A stretch of 18,854 bases of DNA. Source: JANMDU01 sp031375105 (GTDB lineage: Bacteria > Pseudomonadota > Gammaproteobacteria > Burkholderiales > Burkholderiaceae_C). The stretch covers positions 1 to 18,854 of the forward strand of contig JANMHJ010000025.1 of the NCBI GenBank assembly GCA_031375105.1, written 5' to 3'. This document shows positions 7,137 through 14,713 of this stretch, one piece after another. The stretch's first letter is position 1. Every line of letters starts with the position of its first letter. Position numbers and translations under genes: made by a program. The notes under the pieces are model-generated. The model was not told the origin of the DNA and did not search any database. It was given only the letters and a program-made list of their open reading frames with translations.

Positions 7137-8429
7137 ATGTTGTCGCTCGTCATTTTTGGTTCGTTTTTTGCCTTGGCGCTGGCCGGTATTCCACTCATGA
7201 TCGCCCTGCTCGCTACCACGGTCGGTATTGTTGGCATCTATGGCATGCAGTATCCGCTGGAGAGTGTGTTTCTCTCCTTCATTGGCGGCGTTGAGCCATT
7301 CATTTTGATTGCTGTGCCTTTGTTTGTTTTCACTGGTGAGCTGCTGGCTCAAGGCGGCGTCGGCAAGCGCATCGTGGCATTTGCCAACGTGCTGTTTGGC
7401 TGGTTGCCCGGTGGTTTGGGCGTGGTCACCGTCATTTCTTGCTTGCTGTTTGGCGGGGTGTCGGGTTCGGCGATTGCGGATACGGCAGCGATTGGCTCTT
7501 TGGTGATTCCAGCCATGCTAGCCAAGGGCTATTCACGTGGATTTGCGGCGGCTTTGGTGGCCGTGGCGGGCACCTTGGCTTTGCTGATGCCTTTGTCGAT
7601 TCCCTTTTTGGTCTATGCCTTCATCTCGGGCGTGTCGATGCGCACTTTGTCGATGGCTGGTCTCGTGCCAGCGATTCTCTCTGGCTTGGCCTTGATCGCC
7701 GTATGCATGTGGCATGGCCGCAAAACGGGGGTGGATGTGGGCGGAAAGCCGGCTTCGCTGCGCGAGATTTACCAAGCTGGCTTGAGCGCTGGCCCGGCTC
7801 TCTTGATGCCCGTCTTCATCATTGGCGGTATTTGGTCGGGCTACTTCACGCCGACTGAGGCCGCTGCTGTAGCGGTGGTGTATGGCCTGTTTGTCTCCAT
7901 GTTTGTCTACCGCGATTTGAAGCTCAAGGCCATTCCGCAGCTCCTGCTCAAAGCCTTCATGACAAGTGCCACCGTGATGCTGGTGATCGGAGCTACTGGA
8001 GCGCTGGCTTGGCTGATCACAGCTGAAGGCGTGGCCCAGCAGCTGGCCGATTGGGTGGGCTCGGTAGCGCATGTGAAGTGGGTGTTTTTGATCATGCTCA
8101 ACATCGCCTTGATCCTCTTAGGTATCTTCATTGAGCCTTTGCCCGCTTTGCTGATGGCAGCGCCACTCTTCCTGCCGCTTGCGATGGCATTCAAGATGGA
8201 TTTGGTGCACATGGGTGTGATCATGACGGCCAATTTAGCCATCGCTCTTTACACGCCTCCGGTGGGTGGGACACTGTTTGTCGCAGCCAAATTGGCGAAG
8301 GCAAGTATTGGCGAGATCACGCAACACCTCTGGATCATGATGGCGGCTACTTTCAGCATCGTGATGCTGATCACCTACGTGCCCGAGATCACGGCTTGGC
8401 TGCCTCGGTTGATCGCATCGCTAGGCTAA
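7137..8429 (+). CDS. dctM: TRAP transporter large permease subunit, DctM family
   Basis: The 430-residue, strongly hydrophobic protein has about 12 membrane segments and spans the usual DctM length. Recognisable family stretches are FVFTGELLAQGGVGKRIV near residue 62, LFGGVSGSAIADTAAIGSL near 103, YFTPTEAAAVAVVYGL near 238, and TANLAIALYTPPVGGTLFVA near 363. These belong to the Na+-coupled substrate pathway. It starts 12 bp after dctQ, completing a dctPQM set in the order typical of sugar-acid TRAP loci. All three components look intact. Confidence 0.92.
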   Translation: MLSLVIFGSFFALALAGIPLMIALLATTVGIVGIYGMQYPLESVFLSFIGGVEPFILIAVPLFVFTGELLAQGGVGKRIVAFANVLFGWLPGGLGVVTVISCLLFGGVSGSAIADTAAIGSLVIPAMLAKGYSRGFAAALVAVAGTLALLMPLSIPFLVYAFISGVSMRTLSMAGLVPAILSGLALIAVCMWHGRKTGVDVGGKPASLREIYQAGLSAGPALLMPVFIIGGIWSGYFTPTEAAAVAVVYGLFVSMFVYRDLKLKAIPQLLLKAFMTSATVMLVIGATGALAWLITAEGVAQQLADWVGSVAHVKWVFLIMLNIALILLGIFIEPLPALLMAAPLFLPLAMAFKMDLVHMGVIMTANLAIALYTPPVGGTLFVAAKLAKASIGEITQHLWIMMAATFSIVMLITYVPEITAWLPRLIASLG

Positions 8430-8454
8430 CGCATGTGAGTACAAAGGAAAAAGC

Positions 8455-8745
8455 ATGTTTGTCGTCACTGTTGATTTTCAGATTCATCCTGCTCAATTAG
8501 AGGCATTCATGAAGGGCATGCTGAGCAACGCCAAAGCCTCTGTCGATCTGGAGGAAGGTTGCTTGCAATTTGATGTGTGTGTGGCAAAAGATGACACCTG
8601 TCACATCTTCTTATACGAGGTATATCGGAAAGCCGAAGATTTTGATGTGCATTTGAAGACTGCACATTTTCTGAGCTTCAATACCGCCAGTGCAGCGCAG
8701 ATCATTAGCAAAACCGTGCGCAGTTTTGAGCGCGTTGGAAATTAG
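8455..8745 (+). CDS. Small ABM-domain protein (putative quinol monooxygenase, YgiN/LsrG-like)
   Basis: The 96-residue product is a single antibiotic-biosynthesis-monooxygenase (ABM) ferredoxin-like domain: MFVVTVDFQIHPAQLEAFM as the first strand and helix, EEGCLQFDVCV in the middle, and FLYEVYRKAEDFDVHLKTAHF with the characteristic E-x(4-5)-A-x-x-x-H pattern. A ribosome binding site (AAAGGA) sits 6 nt before the ATG, and the gene lies between dctM and otnK in the same direction, so it is co-transcribed. LsrG, a family relative, acts on a short phosphorylated sugar, so a role in handling an oxo-sugar or a damaged side product is possible. The substrate is not readable from the sequence. Confidence 0.8.
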   Translation: MFVVTVDFQIHPAQLEAFMKGMLSNAKASVDLEEGCLQFDVCVAKDDTCHIFLYEVYRKAEDFDVHLKTAHFLSFNTASAAQIISKTVRSFERVGN

Positions 8746-8787
8746 AGGTTACGATTTGGTCAACGATTTCACTAGATTGGAAAATAC

Positions 8788-10062
8788 ATGACCCAAGCCT
8801 TGCTGCTAGGCTGCATTGCAGATGATTTCACCGGCGCCACCGATCTGGCCAACAATCTCGTGCGGTCGGGCATGCGCGTGTTGCAGATCAACGGCCTGCC
8901 TACGCAGGGCTTACCTGCCAACGTGGATGCTGTGGTGATTGCGCTGAAATCGCGCACGATTCCTGCGGCAGAAGCCGTGGATCAATCGCTGGCCGCGCTG
9001 GCTTGGCTGCGCCAGCACAAAGCGCAGCAGGTGTATTTCAAATACTGTTCTACATTTGACAGCACCACACAAGGCAACATCGGCCCAGTCACTGAAGCCC
9101 TGATGTATGCGCTACAAACAGATTTCACCATTGCCACGCCTGCCTTTCCCGACAATGGGCGCACGGTCTTCAAAGGGCATCTATTTGTAGGCGATGTGTT
9201 GCTGCAAGAGAGCGGTATGCAAAACCACCCTCTCACCCCCATGAAAGATGCGAATTTGGTGCGCGTTTTGCAGGCGCAATGCAAACGCAAGGTCGGCTTG
9301 GTGGATTACCGCACGGTGATGGCAGGGGCAGGCGCGATCCGCTCTCGCATTCATACGTTGCGCGAGCAAGGCGTGGGCATTGCAGTGGTGGACGCGATTT
9401 CTAACGACGATTTGATGCGTTTGGGCGCGGCGCTGAGCGACATGCCACTGATCACGGCTGGCTCTGGTGTAGCGATTGGTTTACCGCAAAACCACGGCTT
9501 GAAGCCCTCTTCGACTGCAAGCGCTTTACCCAAAGCGCTTGGGTCTCGCGCTATTGTTTCAGGCAGCTGCTCACTGGCCACCAACCGGCAGGTGCAGCAC
9601 TTCGTTGCTGCTGGCCACCCTGCGCTGGCGATTGATCCGCAGCGTATCGCGCAGGGTGTGGATGTGGCTGCAGAAGCCTTGGCTTGGGCTGCGCCACAGC
9701 TCGGTCAAACACCGATCTTGATTTACTCCACAGCACCTAGTCAGGCACTGCAAGCCGTGCAAGGCCAACTGGGCGCAGAGGCAGCGGGCGCGATGGTGGA
9801 AGACACGCTGGCGCGTATTGCGCGCGGCTTGGTGGAACTTGGCGTGCAGCAGCTCATCGTGGCGGGTGGCGAAACTTCTGGCGCTTGCGTGCAGGCGCTG
9901 CGCGTGGCGCAGATGCAGATCGGAATGCAGATTGATCCGGGTGTGCCTTGGTGTCATGCGCAATCGGATGCTACGAGCGGCGCTGGCCTGCATTTGGCGC
10001 TCAAATCAGGCAATTTCGGCTCCGATGATTTCTTCAGCAAGGCATTTACACTGTTGCCATGA
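8788..10062 (+). CDS. otnK: Four-carbon acid-sugar kinase, 3-oxo-tetronate kinase type (DUF1537 family)
   Basis: The 424-residue protein matches OtnK, which phosphorylates 3-oxo-tetronate at C4 with ATP. The N-terminal sugar-acid domain opens with CIADDFTGATDLANNLVRSG (residues 9-28). The second domain, from about residue 253, has the nucleotide-binding stretches GSCSLATNRQVQHF and VAGGETSGACVQAL. Both domains are complete and the length is normal. The region joining them (about residues 244-252, ASALPKALG) is encoded by a 10-bp inverted repeat. The stop overlaps the ATG of the next gene by 4 bp (ATGA), which couples it to the OtnC homologue as in other threonate loci. The kinase could instead prefer a stereoisomer such as D-threonate or D-erythronate, because family members differ in this. 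Confidence 0.9.
   Translation: MTQALLLGCIADDFTGATDLANNLVRSGMRVLQINGLPTQGLPANVDAVVIALKSRTIPAAEAVDQSLAALAWLRQHKAQQVYFKYCSTFDSTTQGNIGPVTEALMYALQTDFTIATPAFPDNGRTVFKGHLFVGDVLLQESGMQNHPLTPMKDANLVRVLQAQCKRKVGLVDYRTVMAGAGAIRSRIHTLREQGVGIAVVDAISNDDLMRLGAALSDMPLITAGSGVAIGLPQNHGLKPSSTASALPKALGSRAIVSGSCSLATNRQVQHFVAAGHPALAIDPQRIAQGVDVAAEALAWAAPQLGQTPILIYSTAPSQALQAVQGQLGAEAAGAMVEDTLARIARGLVELGVQQLIVAGGETSGACVQALRVAQMQIGMQIDPGVPWCHAQSDATSGAGLHLALKSGNFGSDDFFSKAFTLLP
9518..9541. repeat. Perfect 10-bp inverted repeat inside otnK
   Basis: CAAGCGCTTT and AAAGCGCTTG are exact reverse complements separated by ACCC, giving a stable hairpin with a 4-nt loop. It encodes part of the ASALPKALGS linker between the two kinase domains and has no downstream T-run, so it is not an evident terminator. 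Confidence 0.7.
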
Positions 10063-10739
10063 TCGAAACGCAAGCACGAGACGAGATTTGCCGCGTAGGT
10101 CGTAGCCTGTTTGAGCGCGGCTACGTGCACGCCACGGCGGGCAACATCAGCGTGCGCTTGGATGATGGTTTTTTGATCACGCCCACCGACGCCTGCCTAG
10201 GCTTTCTTGACCCAGCGGCGCTGGCCAAGGTCAATCAATCGGGCGAGCAAATCAGCGGCGAGCGTGCCAGCAAGACATTGGCGCTGCATCGCCGCATTTA
10301 TGAAGCCAGTGGCTTAGTTGGGCAAAACACCCGTTGCGTAATTCACACCCACAGCACGCACCTTGTGGCACTCAGCCTTGAACCGCATTCCTTGCCGGGT
10401 CTGGCCGGTTGGAGCGAGCTCCTTGCACCCATCACACCATATTTCGTGATGAAAGTGGGCCACGTTCCCTTGCTTCCCTTTCACCGCCCCGGTGCGCCAG
10501 AAGTGGCTGATCTTGCTGCCAACGTGATCGAAGCCTATGCAGCATCGGGCTTGACATTACGCGCTCTGATGCTCAGCCGCCTAGGGCCTAACGCGTGGGG
10601 CGAGTCTCCTTCTGCCGCCATGGCTACGCTAGAAGAACTCGAAGAAACCGCTAAGCTCATGGTGCTGCGCCCGCAAGCGCAAGCTTTGTCTGAAGAGGAA
10701 ATTGAGCAACTTCGCCTGCAATTCAAGGCATCTTGGTAA
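10059..10739 (+). CDS. otnC: OtnC-like class II aldolase/adducin-family protein (3-oxo-tetronate 4-phosphate decarboxylase homologue)
   Basis: The 226-residue protein has the class II aldolase/adducin fold: ATAGNISVRLDDGFLITPT (about residues 27-45), HTHSTH with metal ligands H96 and H98, FHRPGAPEVAD, and the terminal TLEELEETAKL helix. In the known pathway OtnC decarboxylates 3-oxo-tetronate 4-phosphate to dihydroxyacetone phosphate. Its fusion-like ATGA overlap with otnK supports that role. Two canonical positions differ. Where class II aldolases have a PS(K/S)E glutamate (E73 in L-fuculose-phosphate aldolase), this protein has ASKT (T73). Where the third metal histidine is expected in (N/H)HG, it has RLGP (L175). 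The rest is intact, so a divergent subfamily is more likely than decay. The gene symbol reflects context and family, not proven activity. Confidence 0.78.
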   Translation: MIETQARDEICRVGRSLFERGYVHATAGNISVRLDDGFLITPTDACLGFLDPAALAKVNQSGEQISGERASKTLALHRRIYEASGLVGQNTRCVIHTHSTHLVALSLEPHSLPGLAGWSELLAPITPYFVMKVGHVPLLPFHRPGAPEVADLAANVIEAYAASGLTLRALMLSRLGPNAWGESPSAAMATLEELEETAKLMVLRPQAQALSEEEIEQLRLQFKASW

Positions 10740-10764
10740 ATACAAGTGTGCGAGATCGCGAAAG

Positions 10765-11676
10765 CTAAGGCTTGGCTGGCAGCTTGATGCCCGGGAAAAT
10801 CTTGATCACAGCAGAATCATCCTCGCGCGCGAAGCCTGAGCTGGAAGCCTGCATAAACATCTGATGCGCGGTGGCCGATAGCGGCAATGGAAATTTGCTC
10901 GAGCGCGCCGTATCAAGCACCAGCCCCAAGTCTTTGACGAAAATATCCACCGCAGACAAAGGCGTGTAATCACCCGCCAGCACATGCGCCATGCGGTTTT
11001 CAAACATCCAACTGTTGCCCGCACTGTGCGTGATCACCTCATAAAGAGCCGCTGCATCAACACCTTCGCGCAAGCCCAGCGCCATCGCCTCTGCTGCTGC
11101 CGCAATGTGCACACCCGCGAGCAGTTGATTGATGATCTTGACCTTGCTGCCATTGCCTGCCTGCTCACCCAGCCGATACACATTCGCAGCCATCGCATCG
11201 AGCACGCCGCCCGCTTTGGCATAGGCCTGCGGTTTACCAGCCGTCATCATCGTCATCTGGCCGCTCGCCGCCTTGGCCGCACTGCCCGAGATGGGTGCAT
11301 CCAAATACAGCAGCCCCATGCCTTCCAAGCGCTCTTCTAATGCGATCGACCATGCAGGCGCAACCGTAGAACACATGATGAACACAGTGCCCGCCGCCAT
11401 TGAGCTGGCCACGCCATTTTCGCCAAACAGCACCTGCTCCGTTTGCTGCGCATTCACCAACACGCTGATCACCGTATCGCATACTGCGGCCAACTCCGAG
11501 GCGCTGGCGCAGGCCACACCACCATCAGCCACAAAGGCTTGCACCACGTCTTGGCGAAGATCAAAAACATGCACCTTGAAGCCCGCGCGGCGCAGCGAAC
11601 CCGCCATGCCAAGGCCCATTGCACCGAGGCCAATGAGGCCCACAGATCTTTGATTGTTCGTTTGCGATGGTGTCAT
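10765..11676 (-). CDS. ltnD: L-threonate dehydrogenase (3-hydroxyisobutyrate dehydrogenase family)
   Basis: From the ATG at 11676 the product has 303 residues. A TTG three codons upstream is possible but needs no special support. The Rossmann motif GLIGLGAMGLGMAGSL is at the N-terminus, the substrate motif DAPISGSAAKAASGQ follows near residue 130, and catalytic K180 lies in NGSKVKIINQLLAG. The C-terminal stretches MFENRMAHVLAGDYTP, VDIFVKDLGLV and DDSAVIKIF are the marks I associate with LtnD rather than with GlxR or HIBADH. LtnD oxidises L-threonate at C2 to 2-oxo-L-threonate with NAD. The gene is convergent with otnK-otnC (25 bp between stop codons) and lies downstream of a LysR gene on the same strand, so its control may differ from that of the kinase genes. 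Confidence 0.85.
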   Translation of the reverse strand: MTPSQTNNQRSVGLIGLGAMGLGMAGSLRRAGFKVHVFDLRQDVVQAFVADGGVACASASELAAVCDTVISVLVNAQQTEQVLFGENGVASSMAAGTVFIMCSTVAPAWSIALEERLEGMGLLYLDAPISGSAAKAASGQMTMMTAGKPQAYAKAGGVLDAMAANVYRLGEQAGNGSKVKIINQLLAGVHIAAAAEAMALGLREGVDAAALYEVITHSAGNSWMFENRMAHVLAGDYTPLSAVDIFVKDLGLVLDTARSSKFPLPLSATAHQMFMQASSSGFAREDDSAVIKIFPGIKLPAKP

Positions 11677-11723
11677 GGTTGTCAATTTTTGATGTTAATT
11701 GGGGCATGTTTGGATTCGAAGAT

Positions 11724-11777
11724 ACTATCAAATCGGTAGCACTTGCCGCACATTCTATAACGGGTGTCGGCTCATTT
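11724..11777 (+). repeat. Dispersed intergenic repeat, copy C
   Basis: This copy reads actatcaaatcggtagcact and then, after tgccgcaca, ttctataacgggtgtcggct. It shares CTATCAAATC and TCTATAACGGGT with copy D. It fills most of the gap between the LysR stop (11781) and the ltnD start, so it could influence read-through between these two minus-strand genes. Confidence 0.65.
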
Positions 11778-11780
11778 GGC

Positions 11781-12689
11781 TTAAAAACGCGTCGCCCACC
11801 AAGTCTCGCTCAATTGCTCATGGAGCCATTCCACAAACCCACTCACTTTGGCAGGCACCATGCGTGGCGATGGGTAAACGGCATGAATTTCTTGCGTTGG
11901 CAGCGTCCAGTCGCTCAGCAGCATGACCAAGGCACCACTTTGAACAGCATCGTGTACGACATAAGTTGGCAAGGCTGCAATTCCCAAGCCAGCGCATGCA
12001 GCTGACATGAGCGCAGATTTGTTGTTTGAGCGCATGGGGCCTTTGAGCTGTATCACCAGCTCGCCGCCCTTGGCATCAAAGAGATGCCAGCGCGAATCGT
12101 TTTGCACGGTGCTGATGATAAGCGCGTCATGCGACACCAAATCTCCTGGGGTCAAAGGCTGCCCTCGGCGAGCCAAATAGTCTGGCGAGGCAACGACTGA
12201 CCAAGGGTTCAAGCCCAAATAGCGTGCGCCCAAAGTGGAATCTGCCAGCCGCCCCATCCGAATCGCCACATCAATGCCTTGCTCCACCATGTTCACAAGA
12301 TGGTCATCAAACAGAAGTTCAATCTGCACTTTAGGATTGAGCTGAAGAAAGCGCAAGACCAGTGGCGCAAGCACACGCCGGCCAAAATCCATCGTCGTGC
12401 TGATGCGTAAGCCCCCTTGAATCTGCGACTGCATCAACGCCGCTACAGACTCTGCTTCTTCGACATGCTGCACGATCAGCTTGCATTTTTTGTAATACAC
12501 AGAGCCCACTTCAGTCGGCGAAACCCCATGGGTGCTGCGGTGCAGCAGACGCGAGCCCAATTGCTTTTCAAGTTGCGCGATGAGTTTTGTAGCCGATGGC
12601 TGCCCCATACCAACATCGATGGCGGCCTTGCTAAAAGAGCCTAAATCCACCACGCGGACAAAGAGATGCATCGCTTGAAAACTGGTCAT
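11781..12689 (-). CDS. LysR-family transcriptional regulator
   Basis: The 302-residue protein begins with the LysR winged helix-turn-helix (FVRVVDLGSFSKAAIDVGMG, QPSATKLIAQLEKQLGSRLL, then RSTHGVSPTEVG; residues about 9-60). It continues with the effector-binding domain (GGLRISTTMDFGRRVLAPLV and QGIDVAIRMGRLADSTLGAR). The type resembles regulators that control adjacent oxidative or transport genes. It is divergent from the Bug-hyi-glxR group (202 bp between start codons) and precedes ltnD on its own strand, so it probably controls one or both. The effector is unknown. No truncation is seen. Confidence 0.88.
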   Translation of the reverse strand: MTSFQAMHLFVRVVDLGSFSKAAIDVGMGQPSATKLIAQLEKQLGSRLLHRSTHGVSPTEVGSVYYKKCKLIVQHVEEAESVAALMQSQIQGGLRISTTMDFGRRVLAPLVLRFLQLNPKVQIELLFDDHLVNMVEQGIDVAIRMGRLADSTLGARYLGLNPWSVVASPDYLARRGQPLTPGDLVSHDALIISTVQNDSRWHLFDAKGGELVIQLKGPMRSNNKSALMSAACAGLGIAALPTYVVHDAVQSGALVMLLSDWTLPTQEIHAVYPSPRMVPAKVSGFVEWLHEQLSETWWATRF

Positions 12690-12891
12690 ATCGAAAGTAA
12701 ACCACTTCTCCGCTGTGATTGCAATTGCCGTATTCCATTAAAGAATAATCAAAATTCCCTAGGTACTACTTCCGTAAAGCGGCTGTATTAGACATGATCC
12801 GCTTCAAGTATCCAGATCACGCTTGCGCTCAAGAAACTCAAGCTTCAGATACCAAATTCTTACTTACTTAAAAACAAACAGGAGACAAGCG
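12690..12891. promoter_or_regulatory. Divergent control region between the LysR gene and the Bug gene
   Basis: The 202 bp between the divergent start codons should hold promoters for both directions and a LysR site. The only small symmetric element I see is GATTGCAATTGC, with the palindrome ATTGCAAT at 12718-12725, about 30 bp from the LysR start. It is a weak operator candidate. The right end carries the AGGAGA ribosome binding site of the Bug gene. No convincing -35/-10 pair was found. Confidence 0.3.
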
Positions 12892-13863
12892 ATGCCCTAC
12901 TTCCGCCCCCGGCTCATTGCATTGAGTATTTTCGCGGCCATGCTGCCCGGCATGGCGATGGCGCAGGCCTACCCCAATAAACCTGTGCGACTCGTCGTGC
13001 CCTTCGCCCCAGGTGGCACCACTGACCTCATCGCCCGCTTTATCTCCGTGAAAATGGGCGCGTCTTTGGGCCAAACCGTTGTGGTGGACAACAAGGCGGG
13101 TGCAGGTGGCGCCATCGGTGCGTCTGATGTGGCCAAGGCCTCGCCGGATGGCTATACGCTTCTCATGTCTTCGGTCTCGACAATGGCGACCAACCCGGCA
13201 ATCAATCCGAAAACACCTTACGACCCGAACACAGACTTTGCCCACATCATCAATGTCGCAGCAACACCGATGGTCATCGCAGTCAATCCCTCATTTCCGG
13301 CCAAAGACTACAAGAGCTTTGCCGAGCTGCTTGCTAAGCAACCCGGCAAGCAGAGCTACGCCACTGCTGGGCCTGGAACGATTGGCCATTTGTTGACCGA
13401 GATTTACAAGAGCGCGACCAAAGTTTACGTCACCCACATTCCCTATCGCGGCTCTGGCCCAGCCTTGAACGATACGGTGGCAGGGCAGGTCAGCATCGTG
13501 GTTGACAACCTACCCACCGCGCTGCCCTTTATCAACGACAAGCGCTTGATTCCCATCGTCGTAGCTGCCCCCAAACGCCTCGCGCAGATGCCGAATGTGC
13601 CGACGTTTTCAGAGGTCGGTCTACCCAACGTCAATCGCATGTCCTTCCTGGGCGTGTCTGCGCCCAAAGGCACACCGAAGGAAATTGTCGACAAATTGAA
13701 TGCAGCTGTGAAGCTTGCGTTGGCTGATACGAGCGTGAAAGAGCGTGTTGAAGCTACCGGCGCGATTGTGGTGGGGAACTCCGCAAATGAGTTTCAAGCG
13801 CAGGTGAAAGACGAGTTTGAAATATACAAACGCGTGGTGAAAGAACAGAATTTGAAGCTCGAT
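12892..13863 (+). CDS. Tripartite tricarboxylate transporter substrate-binding protein (Bug family)
   Basis: The ATG at 12892 follows a strong AGGAG box (12880-12884) and gives a precursor of about 324 residues. The signal peptide is MPYFRPRLIALSIFAAMLPG, with cleavage near AMA/QAYPNK. The mature start PNKPVRLVVPFAPGGTTDLIAR is the hallmark of Bug/TctC periplasmic binding proteins, as are the VVVDNKAGAGGAIGASDVAKASPDG segment and the THIPYRGSGPALND stretch. These proteins bind carboxylates or other small polar molecules. No TctA or TctB permease gene is nearby, which is common for orphan Bug proteins in Burkholderiales. It leads the hyi-glxR group, with 9 bp between its stop and the hyi start, and probably binds the substrate or signal for that branch. 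Confidence 0.88.
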
Positions 13864-13875
13864 TGAAAGAAACCG

Positions 13876-14652
13876 ATGCCTCATTTCGCTGCCAATCTCA
13901 CGATGCTTTTTACAGAGTTGCCCTTTCTGGAGCGCTTTGCTGCCGCTGCCAAAGCCAACTTCAAAGCCGTTGAGTTTTTGTTTCCCTACGACTTCCCCTT
14001 GGAAGATATTCAACAGCGCCTTGAGGTGAACGGCCTCAAACTGGTGCTGCACAATTTGCCCGCTGGCGACTGGGCAGCAGGCGAGCGCGGTATCGCCTGC
14101 CTGCCAGATCGCGCGGAAGAATTCCGTGCGGGCGTGGCCACCGCCATTCGCTACGCCAAAGGCTTAGGCGTGCGCCAGCTCAACTGCTTGGTCGGCAAAA
14201 CACCTGTTGGTGTTGACGCCGAACTGGTTCACCAGACCGTGGTGAGTAATCTTCGCTACGCAGCAAAAGCGCTTGAAGCGCAAAGCCTCACATTATTGGT
14301 CGAACCCATCAACACTTATGACATTCCCGGCTTTTATTTGAACCGCACAAGCCAAGCCTTGGAGCTGCTCAACGAAGTCGGCGCGTACAACGCCTTCATT
14401 CAATACGACATCTACCACGCGCAGCGCATGGAAGGCGAGCTGGGCGCAACGCTAATCAAGCATCTATCCCGAATCGGCCATATTCAACTTGCAGACAACC
14501 CTGGGCGCAACGAGCCCGGCACAGGCGAGATCAATTACCGCTGGCTCTTCAAACACTTGGACACCATTGGTTATTCAGGTTGGGTGGGCTGCGAATACAA
14601 GCCCGCCTCCACAACCACTGCCGGGCTGGGCTGGCGTCAACAGCTTGCCTGA
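13876..14652 (+). CDS. hyi: Hydroxypyruvate isomerase family (Hyi; possible 2-oxo-tetronate isomerase)
   Basis: The 258-residue TIM-barrel protein has the same length I recall for E. coli Hyi and shares long stretches with it: FAANLTMLFTELPFLERF, AVEFLFPYDF, LHNLPAGDWAAGERGIAC and NCLVGKTPVG. The metal ligands are E143 (VEPIN), D178 (QYDIYH, with H181), Q204 (IQLADNPGR) and E240 (GCEYKP). Hyi interconverts hydroxypyruvate and tartronate semialdehyde, the substrate of the reductase encoded next. The related OtnI isomerises 2-oxo- to 3-oxo-tetronate, a step needed between LtnD and OtnK. This is the only isomerase of the family in the window, so it may serve either role. Wording such as HNLPAGDW favours Hyi over OtnI. 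Confidence 0.85.
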   Translation: MPHFAANLTMLFTELPFLERFAAAAKANFKAVEFLFPYDFPLEDIQQRLEVNGLKLVLHNLPAGDWAAGERGIACLPDRAEEFRAGVATAIRYAKGLGVRQLNCLVGKTPVGVDAELVHQTVVSNLRYAAKALEAQSLTLLVEPINTYDIPGFYLNRTSQALELLNEVGAYNAFIQYDIYHAQRMEGELGATLIKHLSRIGHIQLADNPGRNEPGTGEINYRWLFKHLDTIGYSGWVGCEYKPASTTTAGLGWRQQLA

Positions 14653-14713
14653 GTCTTCAAAAACCGCACCCTCAATTCATTCACATTGCAACCCTTCATC
14701 AAAGAATTCGATC

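Noticed and set aside
6801..7352. Minus-strand open frame of 183 codons across dctQ and dctM
   Set aside because: It is an antisense shadow. Its translation is rich in Gln, His and Asn with no family features, while the plus-strand genes have correct topology and ribosome binding sites.
10740..10764. GCGAGATCGC between the convergent otnC and ltnD stops as a bidirectional terminator
   Set aside because: The stem is only 4-5 bp, without T-runs on either side. Termination probably happens here but this element is not convincing.
13876..14652. Naming the isomerase otnI
   Set aside because: Sequence wording is closer to hydroxypyruvate isomerase than to YgbM/OtnI as I recall them. The possible OtnI role is kept as a hypothesis.
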